A DNA stretch of 64,000 nt from Rhizobium sp. NXC14 (GCF_002117485.1 NZ_CP021030.1:1429001-1493000); one strand, 5' to 3'; positions 27,524 through 39,346 are shown, numbered from the stretch's first letter. Notes: generated by a model not told the origin, from the letters alone. A program made the numbers and translations.

Positions 27524-28144
27524 ATCTCGCCTGCGAAGCATCCTTGAACGGATGCTGATCCAATGCCTTCACGCTGTTCGACCGCCGGCTGGCAGGTCCG
27601 AAGCCGCATCGTTAGTGTGCCGTCTGACGAAGGCTTGAGGAAGGTGAAGGTCGCTTGCTTTGCCTCATCACTATTGATGAGATGGGGTGGGTGCCTCAGT
27701 CTAAATCGAGCAGGAGCGTATATCTCAGAGAGGGATCATCCTGAAAAATCACGAGATCATGCACGCAGGAATAGGTGCGCTCGCCGTGAAGGACCGCGAT
27801 CGCATAGGCGTGCCGGATCGAAGGCGCCCCGATGCAGACGGCCTTTGCCATCGCTTGGTCGACCCGATCCGTTGCTTCCTGCCTGGGCGTTTCCAGCGTC
27901 AGTGCCGCCAAGTGGAGATGGTGGCCTAAGCCGCCGCCGCGGCTTCCTGCACCGGACGCGGCGAAGCTTTACGGCCCGTCGCACCCGTCACTATTTCATA
28001 AAACACGGCTGTTGCCCAAAGGATGGCGCCCGTAGAGCGAAAGGCGTAGGATATACTCGCTTATTTTTCGACTATACTTCCTGGAGTCGTATCAAACGAT
28101 CCTCATAGATTTGATCCCGATTAATATAGCGAGAGGTACCCGCC
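27524..28144. promoter_or_regulatory. Divergent intergenic region before the giant-protein operon
   Basis: 621 bases between the export protein gene and the first giant gene. The right end is AT-rich and should hold the promoter of the giant-protein operon; AGAGG lies eight bases before that start. I looked for a Zur-like inverted repeat, because of the CobW genes, and did not see one. One weak small frame on the minus strand is listed separately. Confidence 0.45.
27696..27911 (-). CDS. Possible small hypothetical protein
   Basis: A 71-codon frame opening with TTG (internal ATG at 27851). The translated C-terminal half, HAYAIAVLHGERTYSCVHDL followed by VIFQDDPSLRYTLLLDLD, has a natural-looking composition. 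No ribosome binding site is visible at either start, and I do not recognise a family. It may be a real short gene or a degraded remnant. Confidence 0.28.
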   Translation of the reverse strand: MAALTLETPRQEATDRVDQAMAKAVCIGAPSIRHAYAIAVLHGERTYSCVHDLVIFQDDPSLRYTLLLDLD

Positions 28145-31100
28145 ATGTATCGCAACGCTCGCCGGTGGATTTCGCACTCACTTCTCGTGGATTCCTTGGT
28201 GCCCCGATGGTTGACCGTCGGCGGAAAAGAAAGATCGCGCAAACCTGCCGAAAAGCATAAGGATAGTGCTCAACTAGCGGCATCTGTGCAAACCGCCGAG
28301 GGACACAAGCAGGGCATTCTTGTCGACGATCCCTATAAGGATGCGGCCCTCAACGAGCATGATGGCGGGCAGAGAGAGCGCGTGAACGGCGACGCGGTCA
28401 ACAGCCTCGAAGAGCGGCCGTTGCCTGACACTTTCGCAACGCCTGGCGAAATGGGAATTCGAAGCGGCGATGTGGCCGCGCTGTCGGCGCTTAAGCCGGA
28501 TTTTGCACGGTTCCAGTGGCACGCGGATGGAGTTGCGTTCGGGGCCGCATCGTCCCTTCAGCGCACCGATACCGCAATGAGCTCCATGGGCGACGATCCT
28601 CTGGCTCCCTATCTGCCGCAAAGCCCCGCACCGACAGCTTCGGGGCATGGTGCTCCTAAGGTGGCGGCCGGGCGTGCTCATTCGGGCAAGGTCGTCATTC
28701 TCGAATCGAGTCCGTCAGGGCAGGCGACTGCGCACGACGCCGGCGCGAATTCGCTGGCCTTCGGCATGCCCTTTGGCGTGTGCGGGTGCGGCTACTTTAC
28801 CTCCCCCACGCGGATTCTCGATTGGGCTCATGGCGGCGCCCTGCTTCAACAGGACGGTCAATTGCCGGGGACCAGGCTGATCGAAGGGCCGGACTATGTG
28901 GCGACGATCAAGCAGGCCATCGGCGCCTCGGTCAGCGATCCGCTTCTCGATCGTGACGTGTCCCCACTCTCGGGCTGGACCGGCACTGCAACATGGTCGG
29001 ACGCGGCGCTCACCAATGGAACCCTGCCAGGCGGGGGAGAGACGGGAACGGGAACAAAGTCCAAGGATATCGGTATCCTGTCCGGCTCTGTGACGAAGCC
29101 ACCTAAGCCTTCTACGCAGGGGTCATCGACAACGCAGGGCCTGGCGGCTGCGGCGGTGGCCAGCAACGCCATCGTGCTAGAAAACCAGAAGCAGGGCAAT
29201 CCAGAGAGCGAGTGGGGCATCGACGGTGCCGGCAGCTCCAACATCGAAGGGTTCGCGACCGATATCAGCGTCGATAATGGAAAGACGATCAGCTTCAAGA
29301 TCAATACCAATTCTACCAACTACCGGATCGATATCTATCGCCTCGGCTATTATGGCGGCATGGGGGCGCGCAAGGTCGCGACGATGCAGCACACCGGATT
29401 GCAGACCCAACCTAGTCCGTTGCGCAATGCGACGACCGGCACGGTGGACGCCGGTAACTGGGCCGTCTCGGCGTCCTGGACCGTACCGGATGATGCCGTT
29501 TCAGGCGTCTATATCGCCAAGCTCGTCCGTCAGGATGGCACCTCCGGCGAAAATCACATCCCGTTCATCGTGCGCGACGACGACAGCCACAGCGACGTTG
29601 TCTTCCAGACCGCGGATGAGACCTGGCAAGCTTACAATGGTTGGGGTGGCGCAAACCTCTATGGCGGCAACGGTCCAGCGACAGGGCAGGGTGCCGGTCG
29701 CGCCTATGCGGTCAGCTACAACAGGCCGATCGCGACGCGCGGCGGGGTCGGCACTTACGCCGGTCCCCAGGACTATCTGTTCGGTGCTGAATATGCGGGC
29801 ATCTACTGGCTGGAACAGAACGGCTATGACGTCTCCTATCTGTCGGGTGTCGACGCCGATCGCTATGGCAGCCTGCTGCTCAATCACAAGACTTATGTCG
29901 ATGCCGGGCATGACGAATATTGGTCGGGGCAGCAGAGAACCAATGTCGAGGCCGCGCGCGATGCGGGCGTCAACCTGATGTTCTGGAGCGGCAACGAAGT
30001 CTATTGGCGCACTCGCTGGGGCAATGCCTATAGCGCCGACGGCACGCCCTACCGCACCCTGATCACCTACAAGGAGACATGGGCGGGCGGCGATATCGAT
30101 CCTTCCGACCAATGGACAGGCACCTTCCGCGACCCACGCTTCAGCCCACCTGCCATCGGCGGCGGCAATCCGGAGAATTCGCTGACCGGCCAGCTGTTCA
30201 AGGTCGACGATGTCGGCAGCAACCTCGGTGCGATCACCGTTGGCTATGATGATGCCAACCTTCGCTTCTGGCGCAATACGAGCGTTGCCAATCTTCAGCC
30301 CGGGCAGACGGCAACGCTCACCAAAAACTATCTCGGTTACGAGTGGGACGAAGCACCCGATAACGGCTTCGATCCGGCTGGCCTGGTGAAGCTGTCGTCG
30401 ACGACGCTTCCGGTCAGCAGCTATTTGCTCGATTACGGAAACACGACCGGCAATGCGACGGCGACCCACAATCTGACGCTCTATCGCGCGCCCAGCGGCG
30501 CGCTGGTGTTCGGCGCCGGCACGGTCTACTGGACATGGGGTCTCAGCGACAATCACGACCTCACGGCGACCCGGACGGACTCGCGCGTACAGCAGGCAAT
30601 GGTCAATTTGCTTGCTGACATGGGCATTCAGCCTGGAACGCTACAGTCCGGGCTCACCGCCGCGACCGCTTCGTTGGACCACACTGCGCCGACATCGGTC
30701 ATCACGGTGCCCGCCACGGCGACCGTTGGATCCACCGTGACGATTACCGGCACCGCTGCCGATACCGGAGGCGGGGTCATCGCCGCGGTCGAGGTTTCGA
30801 CCGACAATGGGGCGAGCTGGCATCCGGCGACGGGCGATGAGAACTGGACTTATACCTGGCAGCCGCAAACCGCGGGCACCTATACCATCCGGTCTCGCGC
30901 AGTCGATGATAACGTCAATCTGGAAACGCCCTCTGCGGGACGAACGGTCACCGTCAGCGGGCCGAGTTACACCTCTCTCTTCGGTTCGGGGACGCCAGCG
31001 GTCGTCAACACCAACGATACCTCGGCGGTTGAACTCGGCTTCAAATTCCAGACGTCTGTGGCAGGTACTGTCACCGGCATTCGTTTTTATAAGGGCAGTC

Positions 31101-33286
31101 AGGATACCGGCACGCATACCGGTTCACTGTGGTCGAGTACCGGCACGCGGATTGCGACCCTCACCTTCACGAACGAGACTGCCAGCGGCTGGCAGACCGC
31201 CTATTTCACCAGTCCGGTATCGCTGACGGTCGGACAAACCTACACTGCATCTTACCATACCAATACCGGTCACTATTCGTCGACGACCGGCTACTTCACC
31301 TCAAATGTAACCAGCGGTCCGCTCACGGCGCCGGCCAGCGGCAACGGCGTCTATGCCTATGGCAGCAACAGCCTATTCCCCACGAGCACCTTCCAGTCGA
31401 CGAACTATTGGGTCGATGTGATGTTTACGACGCCGAGCTCGAATGCGACGCCGACGGCGGTTGCCGATACGGGGGATGCGACCGAGAAGGGTGGTGTGGC
31501 CAATGGTTCGGGCGGCGTGGTTGCGAGCGGCAACGTGCTGACCAACGACACCGATCCGGATACCGGTGACACCAAGACCGTCACGGCAGTCCGTTTCGGG
31601 ACGACGTCAGGCACGCTCGGCTCGGCGCTGAACGGCACCTATGGCAGTCTCGTGCTCAATGCATCGGGTGCCTATAGCTATGCGGTCAACGAGAACAATG
31701 CGACCGTCCAGGCGCTGCGACAGTCGACCAACACGCTGAGCGATGTCTTCAGCTACACGATGCGCGACAGCGCTGGCGCCACGGCCACGGCGAACCTGAC
31801 GATCACCATCCATGGCGCTAACGATGCGCCGGTGCTGGCCGTCCAGACGACGACCCAGAACGCCACCGTCGGCTCTGCCTTCTCCTTCACGCTGCCGACG
31901 ACCACCTTCACCGATGTCGACAGCGGCGACACGCTCGCTTATGCGGCAACGTCCGCCGATGGCACGGCGCTGCCTTCCTGGCTGAGCTTCAACGCCTCGA
32001 CACGCACTTTCTCCGGCACGCCGACGACAACTGGCACTTACGGCATCAAGGTGACGGCAACCGATCTCGGCAGCCTTGCCGCCAACGAGACCTTCAATAT
32101 CGCCGTGTCGACATCAGGCAATGCGACGCCGACGGCGGTTGCCGATACGGGGGATGCGACCGAGAAGGGTGGTGTGGCCAATGGTTCGGGCGGCGTGGTT
32201 GCGAGCGGCAACGTGCTGACCAACGACACCGATCCGGATACCGGTGACACCAAGACCGTCACGGCAGTCCGTTTCGGGACGACGTCAGGCACGCTCGGCT
32301 CGGCGCTGAACGGCACCTATGGCAGTCTCGTGCTCAATGCATCGGGTGCCTATAGCTATGCGGTCAACGAGAACAATGCGACCGTCCAGGCGCTGCGACA
32401 GTCGACCAACACGCTGAGCGATGTCTTCAGCTACACGATGCGCGACAGCGCTGGCGCCACGGCCACGGCGAACCTGACGATCACCATCCATGGCGCTAAC
32501 GATGCGCCGGTGCTGGCCGTCCAGACGACGACCCAGAACGCCACCGTCGGCTCTGCCTTCTCCTTCACGCTGCCGACGACCACCTTCACCGATGTCGACA
32601 GCGGCGACACGCTCGCTTATGCGGCAACGTCCGCCGATGGCACGGCGCTGCCTTCCTGGCTGAGCTTCAACGCCTCGACACGCACTTTCTCCGGCACGCC
32701 GACGACAACTGGCACTTACGGCATCAAGGTGACGGCAACCGATCTCGGCAGCCTTGCCGCCAACGAGACCTTCAATATCGCCGTGTCGACGGCGCCGACG
32801 AGCTACAGCCTGTTCTCTGCCTCCAGCACGCCGAGCCGCACCTTCAACGATGGTCAGCAGCTCGAACTTGGCGTCAGGTTCACGTCGAACGTTGCCGGAG
32901 ATGTCACCGGTATCAGGTTCTATCGCAGCGCCAATGACAACGGCCAGAATGTCGTCGACCTTTGGACCGCGACAGGCACCAAGCTTGCCACCGCCACCTT
33001 CACCACCACCACCGCGAGCGGCTGGCAGACGGTGAACTTCACAAACCCAGTCACCATCGCCGCCAATACCACCTATGTCGCCTCCTATCACACGACAGGC
33101 GCTTACGTGGCGACCAGCAATTTCTTTACGGCCGCTGTCAGCAACGGTCCGTTGACGGCGCCGGCCAGCGGCAATGGCGTCTATGCCTATGGCGGTTCCG
33201 CCACCGCAGGTCTTTTCCCGACCAACAGCTACAATTCAACCAATTACTACGCCGACGTCGTCTTCCGGCCGCAACTGGTCGCGTGA
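28145..33286 (+). CDS. Giant modular protein 1: DMFase-like domain with Ig, DUF4082 and VCBS/He_PIG modules
   Basis: 1713 residues, no signal peptide. A low-complexity N-terminus (1-340) precedes an N,N-dimethylformamidase-like domain (about 345-815) with [39 protein letters not shown] (H589, E591, Y592) and WSGNEVYWR (E618). An Ig-like module follows (about 847-938), then DUF4082 (about 941-1098), two identical VCBS-plus-He_PIG blocks (about 1100-1548) and a second DUF4082 (about 1552-1713), ending [16 protein letters not shown]. No GGxGxD RTX repeats are visible. It is probably exported by the type I system encoded downstream and acts outside the cell. Enzyme activity is inferred from the domain only; DMFase itself hydrolyses small amides with a mononuclear iron site. 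The next gene, a CobW GTPase, begins 42 bases after the stop. Confidence 0.88.
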   Translation: MYRNARRWISHSLLVDSLVPRWLTVGGKERSRKPAEKHKDSAQLAASVQTAEGHKQGILVDDPYKDAALNEHDGGQRERVNGDAVNSLEERPLPDTFATPGEMGIRSGDVAALSALKPDFARFQWHADGVAFGAASSLQRTDTAMSSMGDDPLAPYLPQSPAPTASGHGAPKVAAGRAHSGKVVILESSPSGQATAHDAGANSLAFGMPFGVCGCGYFTSPTRILDWAHGGALLQQDGQLPGTRLIEGPDYVATIKQAIGASVSDPLLDRDVSPLSGWTGTATWSDAALTNGTLPGGGETGTGTKSKDIGILSGSVTKPPKPSTQGSSTTQGLAAAAVASNAIVLENQKQGNPESEWGIDGAGSSNIEGFATDISVDNGKTISFKINTNSTNYRIDIYRLGYYGGMGARKVATMQHTGLQTQPSPLRNATTGTVDAGNWAVSASWTVPDDAVSGVYIAKLVRQDGTSGENHIPFIVRDDDSHSDVVFQTADETWQAYNGWGGANLYGGNGPATGQGAGRAYAVSYNRPIATRGGVGTYAGPQDYLFGAEYAGIYWLEQNGYDVSYLSGVDADRYGSLLLNHKTYVDAGHDEYWSGQQRTNVEAARDAGVNLMFWSGNEVYWRTRWGNAYSADGTPYRTLITYKETWAGGDIDPSDQWTGTFRDPRFSPPAIGGGNPENSLTGQLFKVDDVGSNLGAITVGYDDANLRFWRNTSVANLQPGQTATLTKNYLGYEWDEAPDNGFDPAGLVKLSSTTLPVSSYLLDYGNTTGNATATHNLTLYRAPSGALVFGAGTVYWTWGLSDNHDLTATRTDSRVQQAMVNLLADMGIQPGTLQSGLTAATASLDHTAPTSVITVPATATVGSTVTITGTAADTGGGVIAAVEVSTDNGASWHPATGDENWTYTWQPQTAGTYTIRSRAVDDNVNLETPSAGRTVTVSGPSYTSLFGSGTPAVVNTNDTSAVELGFKFQTSVAGTVTGIRFYKGSQDTGTHTGSLWSSTGTRIATLTFTNETASGWQTAYFTSPVSLTVGQTYTASYHTNTGHYSSTTGYFTSNVTSGPLTAPASGNGVYAYGSNSLFPTSTFQSTNYWVDVMFTTPSSNATPTAVADTGDATEKGGVANGSGGVVASGNVLTNDTDPDTGDTKTVTAVRFGTTSGTLGSALNGTYGSLVLNASGAYSYAVNENNATVQALRQSTNTLSDVFSYTMRDSAGATATANLTITIHGANDAPVLAVQTTTQNATVGSAFSFTLPTTTFTDVDSGDTLAYAATSADGTALPSWLSFNASTRTFSGTPTTTGTYGIKVTATDLGSLAANETFNIAVSTSGNATPTAVADTGDATEKGGVANGSGGVVASGNVLTNDTDPDTGDTKTVTAVRFGTTSGTLGSALNGTYGSLVLNASGAYSYAVNENNATVQALRQSTNTLSDVFSYTMRDSAGATATANLTITIHGANDAPVLAVQTTTQNATVGSAFSFTLPTTTFTDVDSGDTLAYAATSADGTALPSWLSFNASTRTFSGTPTTTGTYGIKVTATDLGSLAANETFNIAVSTAPTSYSLFSASSTPSRTFNDGQQLELGVRFTSNVAGDVTGIRFYRSANDNGQNVVDLWTATGTKLATATFTTTTASGWQTVNFTNPVTIAANTTYVASYHTTGAYVATSNFFTAAVSNGPLTAPASGNGVYAYGGSATAGLFPTNSYNSTNYYADVVFRPQLVA
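31442..32790 (+). repeat. Perfect in-frame tandem duplication, period 678 bp
   Basis: Bases 31442-32112 and 32120-32790 appear identical over 671 positions; only the 7-base joint separates them. The period (226 codons) keeps the frame and duplicates one VCBS plus one He_PIG module. The identity at the DNA level implies a recent event or continuing gene conversion. Confidence 0.93.
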
Positions 33287-33327
33287 TGCAAAGGATAAGA
33301 GTAGGATCGGTTTCAAATGAGGATGAC

Positions 33328-34569
33328 ATGACGCAAATGCGGATCGCAGAGAGGGACGCGGCCTCCGCTCCCACTCAAGCGACAGCGATGAACAAGGGCC
33401 GGCTCCCGGTGACAGTGCTCGCCGGCTTTCTCGGCGCCGGCAAGACGACGCTTCTCAGCCACGTGCTGACCAATCGTCAGGGCCTCAGGGTAGCCGTCAT
33501 CGTCAACGATATGAGTGAAGTGAATATAGACGCCAGTCTCATTCGAGACGGCGGCTGCAACCTGTCGCATACGACGGAGGCATTGGTTGAACTCAGCAAT
33601 GGCTGCATATGCTGTACCCTGCGCGATGACCTCCTGACGGAAGTGCGGCAACTGGCCGAAGAGGGGCGGTACGACTATCTGCTGATAGAGGGAACCGGCA
33701 TTGCCGAGCCGCGCCCCATCGCTGCCACCTTTTCCTTCCGCGACGAGAATGGTGTTTCGCTCTCCGATTTTGCCAAACTTGACACGATGGTGACTGTCGT
33801 GGACGCCGCCAGCCTCTTGGCTGATTACAGCAGCGCCGATCTGCTTCGCGATCGCGGCATGCAGCGGGACGGCGAGGACCGGCGGACACTCATCGACCTC
33901 TTGGTGGACCAGATCGAGTTTGCCGACGTTGTCGTGATCAACAAGATCTCGGACGCGACCGAGGAAATCCGCGCAGAAATTCGCAAAACGGTGGCTGCGC
34001 TCAACCCGGATGCGCACCAGGTGGAGACGGACTTCGGCAAGGTTTCTCTTGCAAGCATTCTCAGTACGGGCCTCTTCGACGAAGCAAAGGCCGCCGCTCA
34101 CCCGTTATGGCACAAGGAACTGTACAGCCCGGGTGCTCATGTTCCGGAGACGGAGGAATATGGGGTATCGAGCTTTGTCTATCGCACGAGGCGTCCCTTC
34201 GACCCGACACGGTTTCGGGCATTCCTGGACGAGCCCTGGCCAGGGGTCATCCGCGCCAAAGGTCATTTCTGGCTGGCCACGCGCCCGCGTCACGTGGGTC
34301 TGATGTCGGCGGCCGGAGCGCAACGACGCTGTGAACCAATGGGGCTCTGGTGGGCGGCCGTTCCCCGGCAGGACTGGCCGAGCCACCACCAGTTTCGCCA
34401 GCATATCGAGCGCCGATGGGACAGCGCTTGGGGCGATCGTCGGCAGGAACTCGTGTTCATTGGTGTTGACATGGACGAGACAGGCGTCCGCAGCGCGTTG
34501 GACGACTGCCTGGCCAGCTCGGATCCGCGGGACTGGTCGGCTCTCGAAGATCCCTTTCCGGCCTGGTAG
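33328..34569 (+). CDS. CobW/COG0523 family GTPase (putative metallochaperone), first copy
   Basis: About 413 residues. N-terminal G domain: Walker [15 protein letters not shown], the metal-binding GCICC motif ([12 protein letters not shown]), [24 protein letters not shown] and the base-recognition NKIS. C-terminal CobW_C domain ends with [19 protein letters not shown], as in the ZigA/YciC-type members that handle zinc. The ATG at 33328 has GAGGA four bases before it; an ATG overlapping the giant gene stop (TGATG at 33284-33288) is an alternative without a ribosome binding site. The tight position behind a putative metalloenzyme gene, repeated in the second pair, suggests metal delivery to that enzyme or to the secretion complex. 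Confidence 0.9.
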   Translation: MTQMRIAERDAASAPTQATAMNKGRLPVTVLAGFLGAGKTTLLSHVLTNRQGLRVAVIVNDMSEVNIDASLIRDGGCNLSHTTEALVELSNGCICCTLRDDLLTEVRQLAEEGRYDYLLIEGTGIAEPRPIAATFSFRDENGVSLSDFAKLDTMVTVVDAASLLADYSSADLLRDRGMQRDGEDRRTLIDLLVDQIEFADVVVINKISDATEEIRAEIRKTVAALNPDAHQVETDFGKVSLASILSTGLFDEAKAAAHPLWHKELYSPGAHVPETEEYGVSSFVYRTRRPFDPTRFRAFLDEPWPGVIRAKGHFWLATRPRHVGLMSAAGAQRRCEPMGLWWAAVPRQDWPSHHQFRQHIERRWDSAWGDRRQELVFIGVDMDETGVRSALDDCLASSDPRDWSALEDPFPAW

Positions 34570-34717
34570 CACGGGGCGGCGCCGGAGTTTGCCGGCTCGA
34601 CCAGCCGGACCGGCAACACAAGACCGACCAGCTTTCTCTTACACAGCGTCCGCCGCTTAGCGGGAGCACCAGACGGGTCCAGAACCGGATATGCGGTGAG
34701 GATCATCATATCGGCGT

Positions 34718-37700
34718 ATGGAGTACCACCAACATACCCAAGATTGCTGTCGTACGTTCCGCTCCGAAAGCTGGCAGGATGAAGCTATTCAATGCTGGTC
34801 GACGGGAATGGGGACGCCGCTCTTGGTGAGATTTCATGTGAGGAATCGCAAATACTTGACTGCTGCCGGCGGCACGCCGTGCATCAGTCACGCAACCTCG
34901 GCCTGGGCCGCGCTGCTTGGAACTCCGACCGTCGTGTCTTCGAGCACTCAGGGTTCTTCCGACTTTGCCAATCACGGCAGCGCAACCGTTCAATCCTATC
35001 TCACCGGCACGGTTACATCTTCCTTGATATCATCAGGCGACATGCAGTCGTCGCCTGCATCGTCGAGGCCGATGTCGCCGCCTGCCGCCGATGGCGGCGC
35101 GCAGGACACGTCCACGAAGACGGCGTCGGCTGCGACGATCTTCGACACGACCTCCTCGGCATCGCAAGACACCGTACTTGCCCCAGATCCCTACGAAGAG
35201 GCTGCTACACTGCCTGCCGCCCCCGCATTGACGGGTATTACCAGCGATGCCGGCACCGGAAGCGCCACGGCGACGGCGCCGGTCACTTCTTCAAGCACTC
35301 TCGACACGGCTTCGTTGCGCCTTCAGGCCTCGATAGCATCCCTCACGGTGGAGCCGAGCCAGGACGCTTCCGCCGATACGACCGCGGTCTCAGCGCTGGC
35401 CGCACCAGCGGCGGCTCCGGCTGCGGTCACGCTCAACAAGATCGCACTGGAAAACCTGAAACAGGGCAGCCCGATCAGCGAGTGGGGCCTGGAGGGCGAT
35501 GGCAAGGGCACCATCCAGGGCTTCGCAACTGAAATCAGTACGAATATCGGCCAGACGGTCGATTTCAAGATCGCCACCGATTCCACGCATTACCGCATCG
35601 ATATCTACCGGATGGGTTATTACGGCGGGGCCGGCGCGCGCAAGGTCGACTCGATCGAGCAGCAGCTGACCACGGCGCAGATCCAGCCGCATCCGATCGT
35701 CGACATGTCGTTCGGTCTCATCGACTGCGGCAACTGGTCGGTCTCGGCGAGCTGGCAGATTCCGACCGATGCCGTCTCCGGGGTCTATTTCGCCAAGCTG
35801 GTGCGTGAGGACGGCACCGAGGATGCCAGCATCATCCCCTTCGTCGTGCGCGACGACTCCTCGCACAGCAATATCGTTTTCCAGACCTCGGACACGACGT
35901 GGCAGGCCTATAATGCCTGGGGCGGCGCCAGCCTCTATTACGGCGATGTCCCCGTCGATCCCGCTGACATGATCGGCTACTTGCCGCCGAACTGCAGCTG
36001 CGGCCTGACCGCAATCGGTCGCGCCTCGGCGATCAGCTACAACAGGCCGATCATCACCAATACGAGCCCAGTCGGCGGCTCGCACGACTTCATTTTTGGC
36101 GTCGAGCATTCAGCCATCCAGTGGCTGGAGCAGAACGGTTACGACGTCTCCTATATTTCCGGTGTCGATGCGACGCGTAGCGGTAGCCTGCTGCTGAACC
36201 ATGATGCCTTCCTGTCGGTCGGACATGACGAATACTGGTCGGCCGAGCAGCGCACCAATGTGGAGGCCGCGCGCGATGCCGGCGTGAACCTCGCCTTCTG
36301 GAGCGGCAACGAAGTCTATTGGAAGGTTCGCTGGGAAAGCAGCATCGATGGCAGCGGCCAAGCCTACCGCACCATGGTCTGCTACAAGGAGACCTACGGC
36401 ACGGGCACGGACCCGAGCAATATCGGCACCGGAACCTGGCGCGATCCGCGTTACGCCGATCCGGGGCAGGAGCCGGAAAATTCGCTGACGGGGACGATGT
36501 TTCAGGTGGACGGCTACCGCCAGGATACGATCTCCATCCCCTACGACTATTCGAACCTTCGTTTCTGGCGCAATACCGATGTGGCAGAGCTGCAGCCGGG
36601 CGAGACTTACAATCTGGTGCAGAACCTGCTTGGTTACGAATGGGATTCGGATGTCGAAAACGGATTCCGTCCAGCTGGACTGATCAACCTGTCGCTCTCC
36701 TCGGTGGCGGTCAACACTTATCTGCGCGATTACGGTTCGACGGTCGGCGATGCGGTGGCGACCCACAGCCTGACCATGTACCGGGCGGCAAGCGGCGCGC
36801 TCGTCTTCGGCGCCGGCACCGTCTTCTGGTCCTGGGGGCTGAACGATCAGCATCAGGGGCCGGCAACGTCAACCGATCGCAACGTGCAGCAGGCGATGGT
36901 CAACATGTTCGCGGACATGGGCATCCAGCCGACGACGCTCGATGCGAGCCTGATCCTCGCGACCCAATCGAGCGACACGCTGAAGCCCACCTCGTCGATT
37001 ACCTCGCCCATCGTCGGCGCAAGCTTCCTCGAAGGGCAGCATGTGACGATATCAGGAACGGCGCAGGATTTCGGCGGCGGCATCATTGCCGGCGTCGAGG
37101 TCTCCACCGATGGCGGCCAGCACTGGTTCAAGGCCACGGGCCGCGAGAACTGGAGCTATAACTGGGTCGTCCAGGCGAGCGGCACCTATACGATCCTGTC
37201 ACGCGCCGTCGACGACAGCGTCAATCTGGAGGCGCCATCGGCCGGCAAGCAGGTCACCGTCACGCTGCCGGGCACGCAGGGCCTGTGGACGCTGGCGGAA
37301 AAGCCCGCGACCGAAGTAGCGGTCGATCGCGATTCAGTCGAGCTCGGCCTGCGCTTCCAAGCGACGACGGCAGGCTCGGTGGAGGGCATCCGCTTCTACA
37401 AGGGCTTCTATAACATCGGCGAACACGTCGTCAGCCTCTGGAGCAGCACCGGAACGCTGCTGGCGACCGGCGTAGCGACAGGGGAATCGCTCTCAGGATG
37501 GCAGACGGTGATGTTCTCCAGCCCGATCCAGATCGCGGCCGGCACGACCTATGTGGCCTCCTATCACAGCAATGGCTACTACTCGCTCACCCAGAACTAT
37601 TTCAACGAGCCCTATGCCAGCGGCCAGCTGAAGGCCGTCGATGGCGGCGGCGTCTTCGCCTACGGCACTACGCCCAGCACATTCCCCGGCCAGAACCCCG

Positions 37701-39298
37701 GAGGCAGCAATTACTGGGTGGACGTGGTCTTCGATGCCGGCCCCAACAGCCAGCCGGTCGCGACCGACGACAGCGGGCTGATCACCGGCCACAACGCAAC
37801 GCTTGTTATCTCCATTGCCTCGCTCCTGGCAAACGATACCGATCCCAATGGCGATGCGATGACCATCACGGCCGTCGGCAATGCCGTCAATGGCACGGTC
37901 GCTCTCAACAAGCAGACCGGCGCCATCACCTTCAGGCCGGCCAACGATTATTCAGGACCGGCGAGCTTCAGCTATACGCTGTCTGACGGGCGCGGCGGCA
38001 CGGATCAAGGCAATGTCAGCCTGACCGTCCAGACGGGTTCGGCTGGCGAGACACTGTTTACGGCAAGTGAGGGACCGACCGGCGGCAGCTTCAACGACAA
38101 TACGGCGTTGGAACTCGGCATGAAGTTCGTCGCTTCCTCGACCGGCACGATCTCGGGCATCCGCTATTACAAGGCTGCCGGCGATACCAGCCTGCATACC
38201 GGCTCCATTTGGAGAGCCGACGGCACGCTCGTCGCAACGGTCACCTTCACCAACGAGTCGCTCTCCGGCTGGCAGACCGCGAACTTCGCCACGCCGCTGC
38301 AGATCACCGCGGGTGCGACCTATGTCGCCTCATACCACACGACCGGCACCTATGTGGCGACGTCGAATTATTTCAACACGGCACATACCAATGGCTCGCT
38401 GACGGCGCTTGCAGGCAGCAATGGCGTCTACTCGGTCGGATCAAGCTCGATCTTCCCGACGTCAAGCTATCAGTCAACGAATTACTGGGTTGACGTCGTC
38501 TTCAATCAATCGACGGGCAATGCGGTGCCGGTCGCCGCCAATGACAACGGCTATACGACTTATACCAATACGGCTCTGTCGATCGCCGCCGCAAATCTGC
38601 TCGCAAATGACAGCGATGCGGATGGCAACCCGCTTGTCATCACCGGCGTCAGCGGCGCGGTCAACGGTTCGGTGTCCTACGAGAACCAGACGCAGACCGT
38701 CACCTTCACGCCGACGGCAGGATATACCGGGCCGGCGAGCTTCAGCTATTCCATCGCCGACGGTCAGGGCGGCACGGCATCCGCCCAGGTTGGGCTTACC
38801 GTCAACGCCCAGGGGAGCGAGCAGAACCTCTTCAGCGCCAATGAAACGCCTGCAGTCGTCTCGGTGAACGACAATCACCCGGTCAATCTCGGCATGAAAT
38901 TTCAGGCGGACACGGCCGGCTGGGTCACAGGGATCCGCTTCTATAAGGGCGCCGACAATACCGGCCCGCATAACGGTTATCTCTGGACCGCCTCGGGCAC
39001 GCTGCTTGCAACCGTCACCTTCAGCAACGAAACGGCAAGCGGCTGGCAGACTGCCACGCTCACCCAGCAGGTCGCGGTCGCAGCGGATACGGCCTACGTC
39101 GTTTCCTACAGCACAAACGGCAATTACTCGGCGACGGGCAATTATTTCAGCACTGAGAAGACCAGCGGCGACCTCAGGGCGTTCAGCGGCGACAATGGCC
39201 TCTATGCCTATGGATCGAGCGGGTTGTTCCCGACCAGCAGTTACAACAGCACAAACTACTATGTGGACGTGGCGTTCAAACTGCAGCTCGCGGCGTAA
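34718..39298 (+). CDS. Giant modular protein 2: DMFase-like domain with Ig, DUF4082 and cadherin-like modules
   Basis: About 1526 residues, no signal peptide; the start is uncertain (the ATG used has GTGAGGA rather far upstream; an ATG at 34808 is possible). Layout: Ala/Thr/Ser-rich N-terminus (1-235), DMFase-like domain (about 240-730) with NLKQGSPISEWGL, GHDEYWS (H503, E505) and WSGNEVYWK (E532), Ig-like module (about 756-849), then DUF4082 (854-1006), cadherin-like (1008-1106), DUF4082 (1108-1264), cadherin-like (1266-1364) and DUF4082 (1367-1526), ending STNYYVDVAFKLQLAA. It is a diverged paralogue of giant protein 1 with the same architecture and tail. It is followed by its own CobW GTPase gene, which makes the two-gene unit a repeated one. 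Confidence 0.87.
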   Translation: MEYHQHTQDCCRTFRSESWQDEAIQCWSTGMGTPLLVRFHVRNRKYLTAAGGTPCISHATSAWAALLGTPTVVSSSTQGSSDFANHGSATVQSYLTGTVTSSLISSGDMQSSPASSRPMSPPAADGGAQDTSTKTASAATIFDTTSSASQDTVLAPDPYEEAATLPAAPALTGITSDAGTGSATATAPVTSSSTLDTASLRLQASIASLTVEPSQDASADTTAVSALAAPAAAPAAVTLNKIALENLKQGSPISEWGLEGDGKGTIQGFATEISTNIGQTVDFKIATDSTHYRIDIYRMGYYGGAGARKVDSIEQQLTTAQIQPHPIVDMSFGLIDCGNWSVSASWQIPTDAVSGVYFAKLVREDGTEDASIIPFVVRDDSSHSNIVFQTSDTTWQAYNAWGGASLYYGDVPVDPADMIGYLPPNCSCGLTAIGRASAISYNRPIITNTSPVGGSHDFIFGVEHSAIQWLEQNGYDVSYISGVDATRSGSLLLNHDAFLSVGHDEYWSAEQRTNVEAARDAGVNLAFWSGNEVYWKVRWESSIDGSGQAYRTMVCYKETYGTGTDPSNIGTGTWRDPRYADPGQEPENSLTGTMFQVDGYRQDTISIPYDYSNLRFWRNTDVAELQPGETYNLVQNLLGYEWDSDVENGFRPAGLINLSLSSVAVNTYLRDYGSTVGDAVATHSLTMYRAASGALVFGAGTVFWSWGLNDQHQGPATSTDRNVQQAMVNMFADMGIQPTTLDASLILATQSSDTLKPTSSITSPIVGASFLEGQHVTISGTAQDFGGGIIAGVEVSTDGGQHWFKATGRENWSYNWVVQASGTYTILSRAVDDSVNLEAPSAGKQVTVTLPGTQGLWTLAEKPATEVAVDRDSVELGLRFQATTAGSVEGIRFYKGFYNIGEHVVSLWSSTGTLLATGVATGESLSGWQTVMFSSPIQIAAGTTYVASYHSNGYYSLTQNYFNEPYASGQLKAVDGGGVFAYGTTPSTFPGQNPGGSNYWVDVVFDAGPNSQPVATDDSGLITGHNATLVISIASLLANDTDPNGDAMTITAVGNAVNGTVALNKQTGAITFRPANDYSGPASFSYTLSDGRGGTDQGNVSLTVQTGSAGETLFTASEGPTGGSFNDNTALELGMKFVASSTGTISGIRYYKAAGDTSLHTGSIWRADGTLVATVTFTNESLSGWQTANFATPLQITAGATYVASYHTTGTYVATSNYFNTAHTNGSLTALAGSNGVYSVGSSSIFPTSSYQSTNYWVDVVFNQSTGNAVPVAANDNGYTTYTNTALSIAAANLLANDSDADGNPLVITGVSGAVNGSVSYENQTQTVTFTPTAGYTGPASFSYSIADGQGGTASAQVGLTVNAQGSEQNLFSANETPAVVSVNDNHPVNLGMKFQADTAGWVTGIRFYKGADNTGPHNGYLWTASGTLLATVTFSNETASGWQTATLTQQVAVAADTAYVVSYSTNGNYSATGNYFSTEKTSGDLRAFSGDNGLYAYGSSGLFPTSSYNSTNYYVDVAFKLQLAA

Positions 39299-39346
39299 CG
39301 CCCACAAGGATGCAAGCCGACCATCGAGTAAAGAGTGAGAGTATCG

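Noticed and set aside
27524..28144. Zur box before the giant/CobW operon
   Set aside because: No inverted repeat like the rhizobial Zur consensus was found by eye.
28145..39298. RTX toxins
   Set aside because: No GGxGxD nonapeptide repeats were visible in either giant protein, although a HlyB/HlyD pair lies downstream.
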